From NCBI GenBank assembly GCA_902773835.1, contig CACYFZ010000007.1, forward strand, positions 21,592-85,591: a stretch of DNA of 64,000 bases, given 5' to 3'. Position numbers and translations under genes: made by a program. Positions 43,763 to 51,754 of this stretch are shown here, piece after piece (the stretch's first letter is position 1; each line of letters opens with the position of its first letter). This DNA is from an uncultured Eubacteriales bacterium. GTDB lineage: Bacteria > Bacillota > Clostridia > Peptostreptococcales > Anaerovoracaceae. The notes under the pieces were generated by a model that worked only from the letters and a program-made list of their open reading frames with translations, was not told where the DNA came from and did no database searches.

Positions 43763-46726
43763 TTAACAGAAATACTTTATAAGTATATCTTGTAGCCGTT
43801 GTCTGTCTGATGAAGCTATTGCCTTTTCTGACAACGTAGATGCTATAGATATCCGGACACGCTCTTTAACCTTGGAGTTATTCGCAATCTGTTCCAATGC
43901 ATGCGGATAAAGGTTTATCAGCCATGAAACGTCAAACCGGCTAAAATCAAATTTCGCATATTCGCAATAGAAGTCAAATGCTGCGCTATTACCAAGAAAC
44001 TCTCTGAAGTCCTTTGCTTTGAGTACGTTAATCAGACACCAATAACCCACTTGGTCTAATTCTTCGTATACTTGTTTAGTGGGATATATAACAATCCCAT
44101 TACTGTTATCACTTGCTTTAGCGGCATCTATTTTCTGTTTAAGAAAGGCCTTCAAATGAATCTTTGTTGCATTATTAATATGCGCATCACATTTTACGAG
44201 CATCATGAACAAATCAAAGCTAAAATTAGTTTGTATTAGCTTGTTTGCCCATGAGATAAGTTTTTTCTGTTGATTCTTTGAAACATATCCGCAGTAGTGC
44301 TGAGTTATCTGATAATACATCTGGGAAAGATTATTATTTATAATTTGCGAGATTCTCATAGACAGTCTTCGTGAAGAGAATTTTTCCTCTGGTGCAGAAA
44401 TGTAATGGACAAGATTGCAATAATTGATACCCGTGCTGGTTGAGAGCAACTCAAACCTCTCGCCTTTTTCCAACGCAGCAATATGCCTATCCAAATACGA
44501 AATCAAAGTATCCTCTACGACTTTGCTCGTTGTTTTGCTGTACATTTTTCTGTGCGCCAGTTGTCGATCAAGGAATAGTACCTTATCATCTATCGATATT
44601 TCCCGAAACTCTTGTGTGAGAATAAAGCCGCATATCTTATCAACCAAATCCTGTGAAATGCTAACGTATCTGAGTAATACGAGGCAATTCTTGATTTGCG
44701 TTTGCAATCTAATAACATCAATATTGTTTTTTGATGATTTGACCGCATAACTGTAGTAATCCAGCAGGTTGTTTACAGCAGTCTCAACCAAAGCCATATT
44801 CTGAAACTCGATTGTTTCAATATGATGTTTCCTCAATAATGCGATTATTTCTTTTGCGTCAAAATACTCTATGATACAGTGGAAATCTATTTCGTCGAAA
44901 TAAATATCATTATTATTTACAAAAGGGAATGGCTGCTCATGCAAAACCTTCTTACCTTGTGTGGAGTATTTATATACTAACAAGGACATCAGGTTTTTCA
45001 CTGCACTTCTATACTCAGAGAACACATCTGCTACGATTCCATTGCCGAGCAAAAAATGCAGATAATCGTTTACTCTGCAAATTGCCTTACCGCTGCTTGT
45101 CATACCAAATTCTGTTGATCCAGACTCAATCGCTTTTTGAAGTTTTTGTCCGTCAACAAAAGCGTCATACGAATACTTATATAGCATATTCGCACTATGA
45201 ATATCTCTGAGGTTGTCATATGTATTTCGGAATTCAACCGGAAGACGTCTAAACAAGTTTTCAGTCTCTAAGTCATTTGGTGACAAGGCTTCGACAGCAT
45301 CAAGATCGTAGCAGCGATACCATGTATTTAAATTCTTGATTACTTTCCGTAGGCTGATGCAGTTAGATTCTGCAAAATAGTACAGCAGATAGTCCGAAAC
45401 CTTAAAAGCTTGCTTTGCAACCTCTGAAAAATGAGAGAACGCTTCGTCATAACGCTTTAGCCGAGATAGATAAAATGCTTTTTTATAATTTTTATCCAGT
45501 GATTTATATGTTTTTTCCGAAAAAGCGTGCATAGCAGAATAATCGAATAGAATACAATTCTTATCTGCAAAGGGCACTTCGCCGACTACAAAGCGCCGGT
45601 ATTTGTGACCGTCTTCCACCTCAAGTATTCTCGCTTTTCTGAAGACATTGAGAATGCAATGATATTTACCCAATACATCTTTTGCAAGGTTATTCTGCTG
45701 AGAATCTTCCATTAGATTAATGGCAAAGAATCTCTTAAGCAAAAGGTCATCACTTTGAGATAGGCTTATAACTCCGTTGTTGTTTATTCTGATGTATGGA
45801 TACAGCCGTTTCGAAACGTCCTCAATTCGAATGGCATTCAAGCAGTCTAACGGTTGAAGCAAATTATATAGGATCTCAAACGCTTCATCCTCTGATTTGC
45901 CATCCAAGGACAGCCTAGATTGATTTTTTATCGCAGCAAAAATCGCATTGTAACGATCTAAATAAATATCGGTTGAATCAATGAGTTTATTCCATTCGAC
46001 AACTGCAAGCCCTTTCGACTGCTGATAAATAATCTCGGTATCTGTAAGGGCTGAGTTGCCAACATAAAGGAAGATTGGCTCTTGGAAACTGCCCTTAAGT
46101 AGTGTTTTCGCCCAGTTGAGAATCAGTTTAATATTATAATCATTTAGGTTATATCCTATAAAGACAACGGTGTTAGTGGAAAAAATGGATTTCACAAGGG
46201 TTTCAATTAATTTGAAGTTCTCACTATAGTTGAGGTAATCTTCTTCCTTGAGCACAAAATTATTGTGTTTGAAATCTCCGTGTAGTTTTAGTATAAATCT
46301 ATCTCCGAAGATGGTCGAGACATCTTCGTCTCGTGAAACAACCTTAAAGCTTTGGCAATACTGGATTGCCGCATCTTCCAGTAGCGTGTCATAGTTGGTT
46401 GTTATAAATGACACCGGGTTTAAGTTTAGCATTTCCCGATGGATGGTATTTGGCAACAAGCAAGAAGAATACAACTGTTCTTTGACAAACTTATAGTATT
46501 CTTCCTTGTTCTCCCCTAAAGAATAATAAAACATCTGCGGAATCTGAAGGCACTCATCAGACGAATATTCATCTTTTCGCGCTTGACCCAGCTTATCGCT
46601 AATTGCTTGAATCAGCCCCTTCCAGGTTGGAGCTCCGGAGATTGCTGATACGCCTGCTCCTACAAAAAAAGTAAGGGCATTGTTTTGTGAAGCGTTAATT
46701 ATTCTCTGAAATTCTCTTTCATACAT
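43763..46726 (-). CDS. SIR2-domain defence protein, DSR-like
   Basis: A 987-residue single-gene protein. The N-terminal quarter is a SIR2 domain: FFVGAGVSAISGAPTW (about 20-35), SFITTNYDTLLE, ILKLHGD and VVFIGYNLNDYNIKLIL. The remaining 700 residues are helical without a recognised domain. This size and layout fit the defence-associated sirtuins (DSR1/DSR2), which sense a phage protein through the C-terminal part and then destroy NAD+ to abort infection; by analogy that is its likely role. I start at the ATG eight bases after AAGG; two in-frame codons upstream (ATG, GTG) are too close to the ribosome site. No partner gene is adjacent. Confidence 0.78.
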   Translation of the reverse strand: MYEREFQRIINASQNNALTFFVGAGVSAISGAPTWKGLIQAISDKLGQARKDEYSSDECLQIPQMFYYSLGENKEEYYKFVKEQLYSSCLLPNTIHREMLNLNPVSFITTNYDTLLEDAAIQYCQSFKVVSRDEDVSTIFGDRFILKLHGDFKHNNFVLKEEDYLNYSENFKLIETLVKSIFSTNTVVFIGYNLNDYNIKLILNWAKTLLKGSFQEPIFLYVGNSALTDTEIIYQQSKGLAVVEWNKLIDSTDIYLDRYNAIFAAIKNQSRLSLDGKSEDEAFEILYNLLQPLDCLNAIRIEDVSKRLYPYIRINNNGVISLSQSDDLLLKRFFAINLMEDSQQNNLAKDVLGKYHCILNVFRKARILEVEDGHKYRRFVVGEVPFADKNCILFDYSAMHAFSEKTYKSLDKNYKKAFYLSRLKRYDEAFSHFSEVAKQAFKVSDYLLYYFAESNCISLRKVIKNLNTWYRCYDLDAVEALSPNDLETENLFRRLPVEFRNTYDNLRDIHSANMLYKYSYDAFVDGQKLQKAIESGSTEFGMTSSGKAICRVNDYLHFLLGNGIVADVFSEYRSAVKNLMSLLVYKYSTQGKKVLHEQPFPFVNNNDIYFDEIDFHCIIEYFDAKEIIALLRKHHIETIEFQNMALVETAVNNLLDYYSYAVKSSKNNIDVIRLQTQIKNCLVLLRYVSISQDLVDKICGFILTQEFREISIDDKVLFLDRQLAHRKMYSKTTSKVVEDTLISYLDRHIAALEKGERFELLSTSTGINYCNLVHYISAPEEKFSSRRLSMRISQIINNNLSQMYYQITQHYCGYVSKNQQKKLISWANKLIQTNFSFDLFMMLVKCDAHINNATKIHLKAFLKQKIDAAKASDNSNGIVIYPTKQVYEELDQVGYWCLINVLKAKDFREFLGNSAAFDFYCEYAKFDFSRFDVSWLINLYPHALEQIANNSKVKERVRISIASTLSEKAIASSDRQRLQDILIKYFC

Positions 46727-46809
46727 CGTCATCACCTTCGTTGCTGATTGTGGTATGTAATATGTTTCTTTTCCACATTTTTAAACAGTTGCTCTATCCT
46801 TTGAATAAT

Positions 46810-46831
46810 CAATAGTCCATAAAGACTATTG
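46810..46831. repeat. 8-bp palindrome upstream of the SIR2 gene
   Basis: CAATAGTC-CATAAA-GACTATTG lies in the 160-base gap between the AbiE toxin gene and the SIR2 gene, both on the minus strand. It can be an operator for the SIR2 gene or a weak stop for abiE; no T-run is present. Confidence 0.45.
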
Positions 46832-46885
46832 TGGTTCTGTCCTTACTGATAATATAGATGTCATTTTTTAAATATGTAACCATCC

Positions 46886-47689
46886 TCATTCAGATAAATT
46901 ACGGAAAAACTCCAGATCTGATGCAAGTGCTTTTTCGGCAGGCATGTCCAGCCAGTTTCTTCTGGATCTGCTTACACTTTGCACAAACGACTTGCTGCCG
47001 AATACCCGCTCAAGGCGCAGTATAACATCGGCCGTGTTATTGACGGACAGAGTTTTATCCTCAAAGATGTATTTATTCATGTAATATAGTAGCTTCTCTT
47101 TGTCTGCCCGTTCGCTGAGATAACATATGTCGAATACATCCCTGTATCTTGTAGATCTGGTTCCGAATCGCAGAAGGGATTTCAGTTTCTCTGTTATCAT
47201 TTGAGCAGGGCTGTTTATGAGAAGACTGACAGCGTCTTCCTGAAAGCCTATATCAAAAGAGTATTCGTCCTGCTCAATGTCAAGATCTTTGTGTACACCT
47301 ATATCCATCTTTAGTGATAGTGAGTTGGCATGTTCGTCTGTGATGGTGATGGTCACACGCTTTCCCTTATAATCCTGGTGATTGAGCTCAATTATAGGGC
47401 CACCGATTCTTATATCCAGTCCTTCAATACAATTCAGTTTTGAAATGAATGCTCTGATTGATTCATCTGAAATGGAATATCGGATCAGATCGATATCGAT
47501 ATCCTGTGTGGCACGTCTGGCGTTACCGGAAATGCTGCGCATGACGACTCCGCCTTTGATAGTAGCATTCTTTGCCATGCCGCTTTCATATATCGCTTTG
47601 AGAATGATGTCCTGACAGAGCTTAGCTTGAGCATTCGCTTCGTTGTACCCGTCAAGAATGATTCTTTCGGTCTCTTCTCTAAGATCCAT
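46886..47689 (-). CDS. abiEii: AbiEii-type nucleotidyltransferase toxin
   Basis: A 267-residue toxin of the AbiEii/AbiGii family. The nucleotidyltransferase signature reads KGGVVMRS followed by ATQDIDIDL; further segments (SLKMDIGVHKD, KLKSLLRFGTRSTRYRDVFD) match the family. These toxins add nucleotides to targets such as tRNA and halt growth, giving phage abortive infection and plasmid stability. GGAGGTG precedes the ATG, which overlaps the stop of the antitoxin gene (TGATG), the usual abiEi-abiEii order. Type IV toxin-antitoxin behaviour is known for the family. Confidence 0.88.
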   Translation of the reverse strand: MDLREETERIILDGYNEANAQAKLCQDIILKAIYESGMAKNATIKGGVVMRSISGNARRATQDIDIDLIRYSISDESIRAFISKLNCIEGLDIRIGGPIIELNHQDYKGKRVTITITDEHANSLSLKMDIGVHKDLDIEQDEYSFDIGFQEDAVSLLINSPAQMITEKLKSLLRFGTRSTRYRDVFDICYLSERADKEKLLYYMNKYIFEDKTLSVNNTADVILRLERVFGSKSFVQSVSRSRRNWLDMPAEKALASDLEFFRNLSE

Positions 47690-48231
47690 CAAAGCACCTC
47701 CGTTTCAATGATCTTCATTATATTTTCCCCGTTTGCGAATAATGCCGCGTATTCTTCGACTTTCCAGAAATCCATATCATATATTATCCTCCGGTAGTTC
47801 AGAAGGATCTCTTTATAATAGTCGCGGGGATATCTGGAGCGGAATCTCATGAGCTCGATCAGCATGCGCTCGCGAGAATAGATCCTGATCACGGTGTTGT
47901 TATATGACATACCAGTAATGCCATGGTCAAAGACTTCGTTAGATATAAACGACTGGATCACTCTCTTGTCTCTGATCCGTGAGTCTGTCCGGCGCGTAGC
48001 AAGATAATATTTATCAGGGATCACATCTGTAAGGTCATGGTAATAATATGCGCTCTCATCGGTAAAAACCGCGTTAGGATATTTCAGTGATATAACATCA
48101 AGGTCAGAAGCATATTTCTCTGATGAGTAGATGCCTTTTTCTACTTTGTACAGTTTTTGATCTGAAAGTGCTTTTTTCAGCTGGTAATCGCTGCCATATT
48201 CTTTTATGCAGTCGTTGTATGTATATAGCAT
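47689..48231 (-). CDS. abiEi: AbiEi-type antitoxin/transcriptional repressor
   Basis: A 180-residue antitoxin. The N-terminal winged helix (about residues 1-50: YTYNDCIKEYGSDYQLKKAL, then LYKVEKGIYSSEK) is the DNA-binding part; the rest (SAYYYHDLTDVIPDKYYLAT, ERMLIELMRFR) matches the AbiEi antitoxin domain. AbiEi proteins repress their own operon by binding two inverted repeats, and two such repeats flank the promoter here. I start at the ATG with AGGAGA upstream; an earlier in-frame Met lies beyond the promoter and operators and cannot be the start. Confidence 0.85.
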   Translation of the reverse strand: MLYTYNDCIKEYGSDYQLKKALSDQKLYKVEKGIYSSEKYASDLDVISLKYPNAVFTDESAYYYHDLTDVIPDKYYLATRRTDSRIRDKRVIQSFISNEVFDHGITGMSYNNTVIRIYSRERMLIELMRFRSRYPRDYYKEILLNYRRIIYDMDFWKVEEYAALFANGENIMKIIETEVL

Positions 48232-48256
48232 TTTTATTCTCCTGATTGGTATTGCA

Positions 48257-48296
48257 GTAAATGCACACACGATTTCCATAGTGTGTGTATGTTTAC
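48257..48296. promoter_or_regulatory. abiE operator 1 (gene-proximal palindrome)
   Basis: GTAAATGCACACAC (48257-48270) and GTGTGTGTATGTTTAC (48281-48296) form an inverted repeat with a 10-base centre. The half-site matches that of the second operator, and this one covers the expected transcription start of the abiE promoter. Confidence 0.78.
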
Positions 48297-48303
48297 TTAA
48301 ACA

Positions 48304-48332
48304 AATAATAACTGCTGCCAATGGAGATGTCA
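48304..48332 (-). promoter_or_regulatory. abiE promoter
   Basis: On the minus strand, TTGACA (48332-48327), a 17-base spacer and TATTAT (48309-48304). It lies exactly between the two palindromic operators. Confidence 0.85.
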
Positions 48333-48345
48333 ACAACAATAAAAA

Positions 48346-48385
48346 AGTAAATATACACACACGTAATAATTTGTGTGTATATTTA
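48346..48385. promoter_or_regulatory. abiE operator 2 (distal palindrome)
   Basis: GTAAATATACACACA (48346-48360) and TGTGTGTATATTTAC (48371-48385): perfect 15-base arms with a 10-base centre, just upstream of the -35 element. Confidence 0.82.
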
Positions 48386-48441
48386 CCATAGCGGTAGGGC
48401 ATGTTGCTGTTACCCCTGTTGAGCCACGTCTCTACTGAGAA

Positions 48442-49095
48442 TCAGGTGCTTTCGTCAACAACCAGGCTTTCGATGATTGAATGGATTTCTTCCATAGAGA
48501 GCTGCCCGGTCATGGCAATGTATGTTCCGTTCTTTTCCATATATACGATTATGCGAGGACTGTTTTGATCGTCATACACGAGCAGTTCATATCCTGAATA
48601 GACTTCCTTATGCACATCATAGCCTTCATTATCAATATATCTGACAACGTCCTTGCTGATTCCCTCCTCGATGGTATATTCAAGTTCATTATTCTGATTT
48701 TCATAAATATAGTAGCGAGTTGTGTCCCCGAGCGGAACGACTTCTTTAAATGCATAACCTGGGACAATGTATTCAGGCCTATAGAAATGATTTCCGTCTT
48801 CATCATCCAAATCTGTGATTACGATAAATCCATCTTTTATGTCGAATTTGTAGTTGAATATCTGCAATCCCAGGGCGCTGCATACAGCAAGCGCGAGCGA
48901 CATAACCAGAATTAGAATCGCGCATAGTATAAGTGCTCTTTTGGCAGTACGCTTCATTGATTTGATGCGAGCGGGCCTATATATATTATTTGAAGATGCT
49001 GTATAGCCGCCACTAAAATATCTGACGTGAGAATCATACATTCTCCGGCCATACTCTGATAGTATTCGGTTTGCTTCTACCTGTTCTTTAGACAT
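48442..49095 (-). CDS. Anti-sigma factor, DUF4367-like
   Basis: A 217-residue protein with a cytosolic N-terminus (about 1-50), one membrane helix (about 54-76) and an extracellular domain (about 80-217) with ELLVYDDQ and a closing MEKNGTYIAMTGQLSMEEI, which fits the DUF4367 sensor domain found in Clostridia. It starts at the base after the stop codon of the ECF sigma gene, the standard arrangement of a sigma/anti-sigma pair. It probably holds the sigma factor at the membrane until an external signal arrives. No zinc-binding anti-sigma motif is seen. Confidence 0.78.
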   Translation of the reverse strand: MSKEQVEANRILSEYGRRMYDSHVRYFSGGYTASSNNIYRPARIKSMKRTAKRALILCAILILVMSLALAVCSALGLQIFNYKFDIKDGFIVITDLDDEDGNHFYRPEYIVPGYAFKEVVPLGDTTRYYIYENQNNELEYTIEEGISKDVVRYIDNEGYDVHKEVYSGYELLVYDDQNSPRIIVYMEKNGTYIAMTGQLSMEEIHSIIESLVVDEST

Positions 49096-49635
49096 TCATC
49101 TATTCTCCGATTGTAGTATATCAGCAAGCTTGGTCTTGATCCGCTCCATCCGCTTTCTCAGCGCGCGGACATCTACATCCATCAATTCAGATATTTCTTT
49201 ATACGTATATCCTGCACCATAGTAATAGCAAACGAGGTCTCGGTCATCATTGCTGAGTTCCTTGAGTGCATTTGACACATATTCAGAAAAACCATATTCA
49301 TCTCTGAAAGCATCAATATCTACTTGTCCTTCTATACCAATTAATCCTTCATAATCAGAAAAAGTGACATCCTTATCAAATTTTGACTGCTGCTTGCGAA
49401 TCTTAAGGGCAGCATTCTTTGTGACTGTATATATATAGTTGCGAGTTTTGTCTGATTCAACATTATCGAGTTTATGCTGATTTCGATGAACAGAGAACAG
49501 TGCATTTTGAAAAGCTTCCTCAGCATCCTCAGAATTACCCGTTATCTGAAGTGCAAGCTTCATCATCAGAGCCTTATATTTGTTTGACACGATTTCTGCA
49601 AAATCCGTAACAACTGAGATAAGAAATGAAATCAT
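49096..49635 (-). CDS. ECF-type RNA polymerase sigma factor
   Basis: A 179-residue sigma factor. Region 2 (about 20-90) includes LALQITGNSEDAEEAFQNAL and KTRNYIYTVTKNAALKIRK; region 4 (about 115-170) has DLVCYYYGAGYTYKEISELM and a Lys/Arg-rich recognition helix. Group: ECF, related to Clostridial sigma factors with DUF4367 anti-sigma factors. AGGAGG precedes the ATG. It diverges from a cluster of secreted-protein genes, which are its likely targets; it may also control itself. The actual promoter element is not identified. Confidence 0.85.
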   Translation of the reverse strand: MISFLISVVTDFAEIVSNKYKALMMKLALQITGNSEDAEEAFQNALFSVHRNQHKLDNVESDKTRNYIYTVTKNAALKIRKQQSKFDKDVTFSDYEGLIGIEGQVDIDAFRDEYGFSEYVSNALKELSNDDRDLVCYYYGAGYTYKEISELMDVDVRALRKRMERIKTKLADILQSENR

Positions 49636-49767
49636 GAACTCCTCCTGTGAATAGTAAGATAATTATAACCTGCAAAATATTTTTGTAAAAGATGTCACAT
49701 TTTGGATGAAATCGGGATTTATATAAGTGAGAGGCAAATAAAGGTTCATATAGGGAGGATAATAACG

Positions 49768-50181
49768 ATGAAAAGAGTATTAGCTTTTGTGCTGTTGATA
49801 GTTCTGCTGATGACTACCGCTTCATTTGCAGATAGTCATGAAACATTGGTCACCGGGAAATCGACGATACGGTATACAAGTGTAACGGGAGTGAGAGCGT
49901 CCCTAAGGAAGAGCGGATCTTCGGCGATTTGCGATATAGGAGTTACGCAGAAAATCCATCTTGACTCTGTAAAAGGGACGCTAAAACTTGTAGATGCTTC
50001 CGGCAAGACAGTGTCTACAAAGACAGGAACTTTCAAGAAAAACGGATCAGTATTTACACTGAGCAAATCATTCAGCCTCCCCAAAAGGGGATCGTACAAG
50101 GTCAAATTCAATCTGTACACATATAAAGGGGGTGTGCAAAAGGAAACAATTACTGGTTGCACCAATACGGTGAGAAAGTAA
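49768..50181 (+). CDS. Small secreted protein, unknown
   Basis: A 137-residue protein with a clear signal peptide (MKRVLAFVLLIVLLMTTASFA, cleavage about residue 21) and a mature part of about 115 residues rich in Ser, Thr, Lys and Gly. Alternating polar/hydrophobic stretches (TLKLVDASGKTVSTKTGTF, FTLSKSFSLPKRGSYKVKFN) suggest a beta-sandwich. No family recognised. GGGAGGA precedes the ATG. It is the first gene of the plus-strand cluster facing the ECF sigma factor. Confidence 0.7.
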   Translation: MKRVLAFVLLIVLLMTTASFADSHETLVTGKSTIRYTSVTGVRASLRKSGSSAICDIGVTQKIHLDSVKGTLKLVDASGKTVSTKTGTFKKNGSVFTLSKSFSLPKRGSYKVKFNLYTYKGGVQKETITGCTNTVRK

Positions 50182-50242
50182 CAAATATTATATCAAGCGG
50201 TTACATTGAATAGTATTCGAAAAAACAAGGAGGAATAAAGTA

Positions 50243-50446
50243 ATGAAGAGATAAACTGTTCTTATTTTTATGATATCGTCACTGTTATTGTCGATTATCA
50301 TAGAATTACTCCAAGGAGCAGAAGGTTATTTTCAGATTGCAGAAGGAACAATGCCTATAATGGACATTACAGATGTTATGCTAAATGCAGCTGGAGGAGT
50401 TCTTGGATTTCTGGCATACCGCTTTTACACTAAGCAAGTTATTTAG
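50243..50446 (+). pseudogene. VanZ-like fragment with early stop
   Basis: AGGAGG precedes the ATG at 50243, but codon 4 is TAA (MKR-stop). The same frame then continues TVLIFMISS and runs for about 60 residues to 50446 with VanZ C-terminal features: IIIELLQ, ITDVMLNAAGGVLGFLAYRF. The N-terminal helices of a normal VanZ protein are missing. Either it is a decayed gene, or a 58-residue product starts at the ATG at 50270, which has no ribosome site. Confidence 0.6.
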
Positions 50447-50491
50447 TCTTATTAATTAACAAATATATACATAATTAGGGAGAAAAAACTT

Positions 50492-51313
50492 ATGAGATCA
50501 AAAATTATTACATTGCTGATGGCTTTTATGATTACTGTTTCACTGTCGATGCCGTCGTTTGCATTCAATGAATATTCGTCAGATGAAGAAAGACAAGACA
50601 TTGAGAGTAAGTGTGAATCTGTTGCTGACGATTTAGATGAAAAAGATGATCTTTCTGTTGAGCCAGAAGAGGATAGAGAGGAGTCTGAAGAATCTGAAGA
50701 ATCGGAATTTTATATTGACCTAGATGATAATGGCTACGAGCTTACAGAAGATCAAGCTGAGCTAATGGATTGCTTTATACGAGAATACGAAGATCAGCTT
50801 GAATTCACAGAAGAGGGTATTAACAACGATAATGTTGATATCGATTATTTTGAAAAGAAATATGGCGATATGGTAGTAGAGATGGTCGATGAAGGAATAG
50901 ATATTGTAAATGAGAGCATAGAGGATGATGAACTGGGCATTACAGAGAATGGAACAATTTATGATGCAAATGACACTGATATGGTTGTTCAGGGACGTTA
51001 TAATAAAACATCAGGAAAAACTTACTGGTGGGGACGGATAATTTACCAGAGCTACAAAAACGCAAATAGACAGAAAAAATCAATAAAAAGTTGCGCAAAG
51101 GCAGCTTCTTTAATAGGCGACGTATGTACTTTGTCCGGTGGATTTGGAAGCGCAGCTATTTTTTGGGAAGGTGTGGCAGCGCTCAGCATTCGGACATATT
51201 CCAATATATTTGCAAAATCAATTGGAAAATACAACAAGAAGGATATAGGCATAAAATACAAGATTTGGTGGTCAATGAAATATACTATGCGTAGTCAAAA
51301 TCAGAAGTGGTGA
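50492..51313 (+). CDS. Secreted preprotein: acidic propeptide-like half and cationic C-terminal half
   Basis: A 273-residue protein. A signal peptide (to about residue 24, PSFA) is followed by about 140 residues dominated by Asp and Glu (runs such as EPEEDREESEESEESEF). From about residue 167 (MVVQGRYNKTSGKTYWWGR) to the end the protein is strongly basic, with some 20 Lys/Arg against three acids, two Cys and a Gly/Ala-rich hydrophobic centre (CTLSGGFGSAAIFWEGVAAL). An acidic shield before a cationic, amphipathic domain is what a pro-bacteriocin or protoxin looks like; this is inference. AGGGAGA precedes the ATG. A membrane protein and a subtilase follow directly and may be immunity and maturation functions. 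Confidence 0.7.
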   Translation: MRSKIITLLMAFMITVSLSMPSFAFNEYSSDEERQDIESKCESVADDLDEKDDLSVEPEEDREESEESEESEFYIDLDDNGYELTEDQAELMDCFIREYEDQLEFTEEGINNDNVDIDYFEKKYGDMVVEMVDEGIDIVNESIEDDELGITENGTIYDANDTDMVVQGRYNKTSGKTYWWGRIIYQSYKNANRQKKSIKSCAKAASLIGDVCTLSGGFGSAAIFWEGVAALSIRTYSNIFAKSIGKYNKKDIGIKYKIWWSMKYTMRSQNQKW

Positions 51314-51319
51314 TTAATT

Positions 51320-51754
51320 ATGATTCAGAAAGTTGTAAACAAATTCTTTTCAATAGAAAACGGAAGAGAGAATCTTTCAATTAAACTGTTTGTGATATCA
51401 TGTTTAATCGGCATATTATTTTTCTTCGTGGATATTATTGTCCCCCATGAAAGAACCATTCTTGAGCCTCTGACGATTTTATTTGGAAGTATATCTATCA
51501 TTTCATATGTGCTAATGAGTTTTAGTAATTGCCTGGAAGCAGGAAAGAATAAACTCCCTCTAGCTATAAAGTTGTTCCTGTTTATAGTTTGCATTGCGCT
51601 TTTGATTTATGAATTGGGAACAATTATGTTTGCGAGAGATGACACAAATATTGGTCTAGACGTCGGATTAACATTTGCTTATTCGATGCTCTCATTACTT
51701 GCGGGTGCATACCTATATAATGGATATCGTGCAAAAAATAAACATGAAACGTAG
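51320..51754 (+). CDS. Four-helix membrane protein, candidate immunity protein
   Basis: A 144-residue membrane protein with hydrophobic helices at about 22-41, 50-68, 80-100 and 113-134, short loops and basic ends. No family recognised. It starts six bases after the preprotein gene and overlaps the subtilase gene, so the three are co-transcribed. In bacteriocin clusters a small multi-helix protein in this place usually protects the producer; here that is inference only. Confidence 0.65.
   Translation: MIQKVVNKFFSIENGRENLSIKLFVISCLIGILFFFVDIIVPHERTILEPLTILFGSISIISYVLMSFSNCLEAGKNKLPLAIKLFLFIVCIALLIYELGTIMFARDDTNIGLDVGLTFAYSMLSLLAGAYLYNGYRAKNKHET

Noticed and set aside
48232..48402. N-terminal extension of AbiEi with a hydrophobic segment
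   Set aside because: It would run through the promoter and both operators; the start at 48231 has its own ribosome site.
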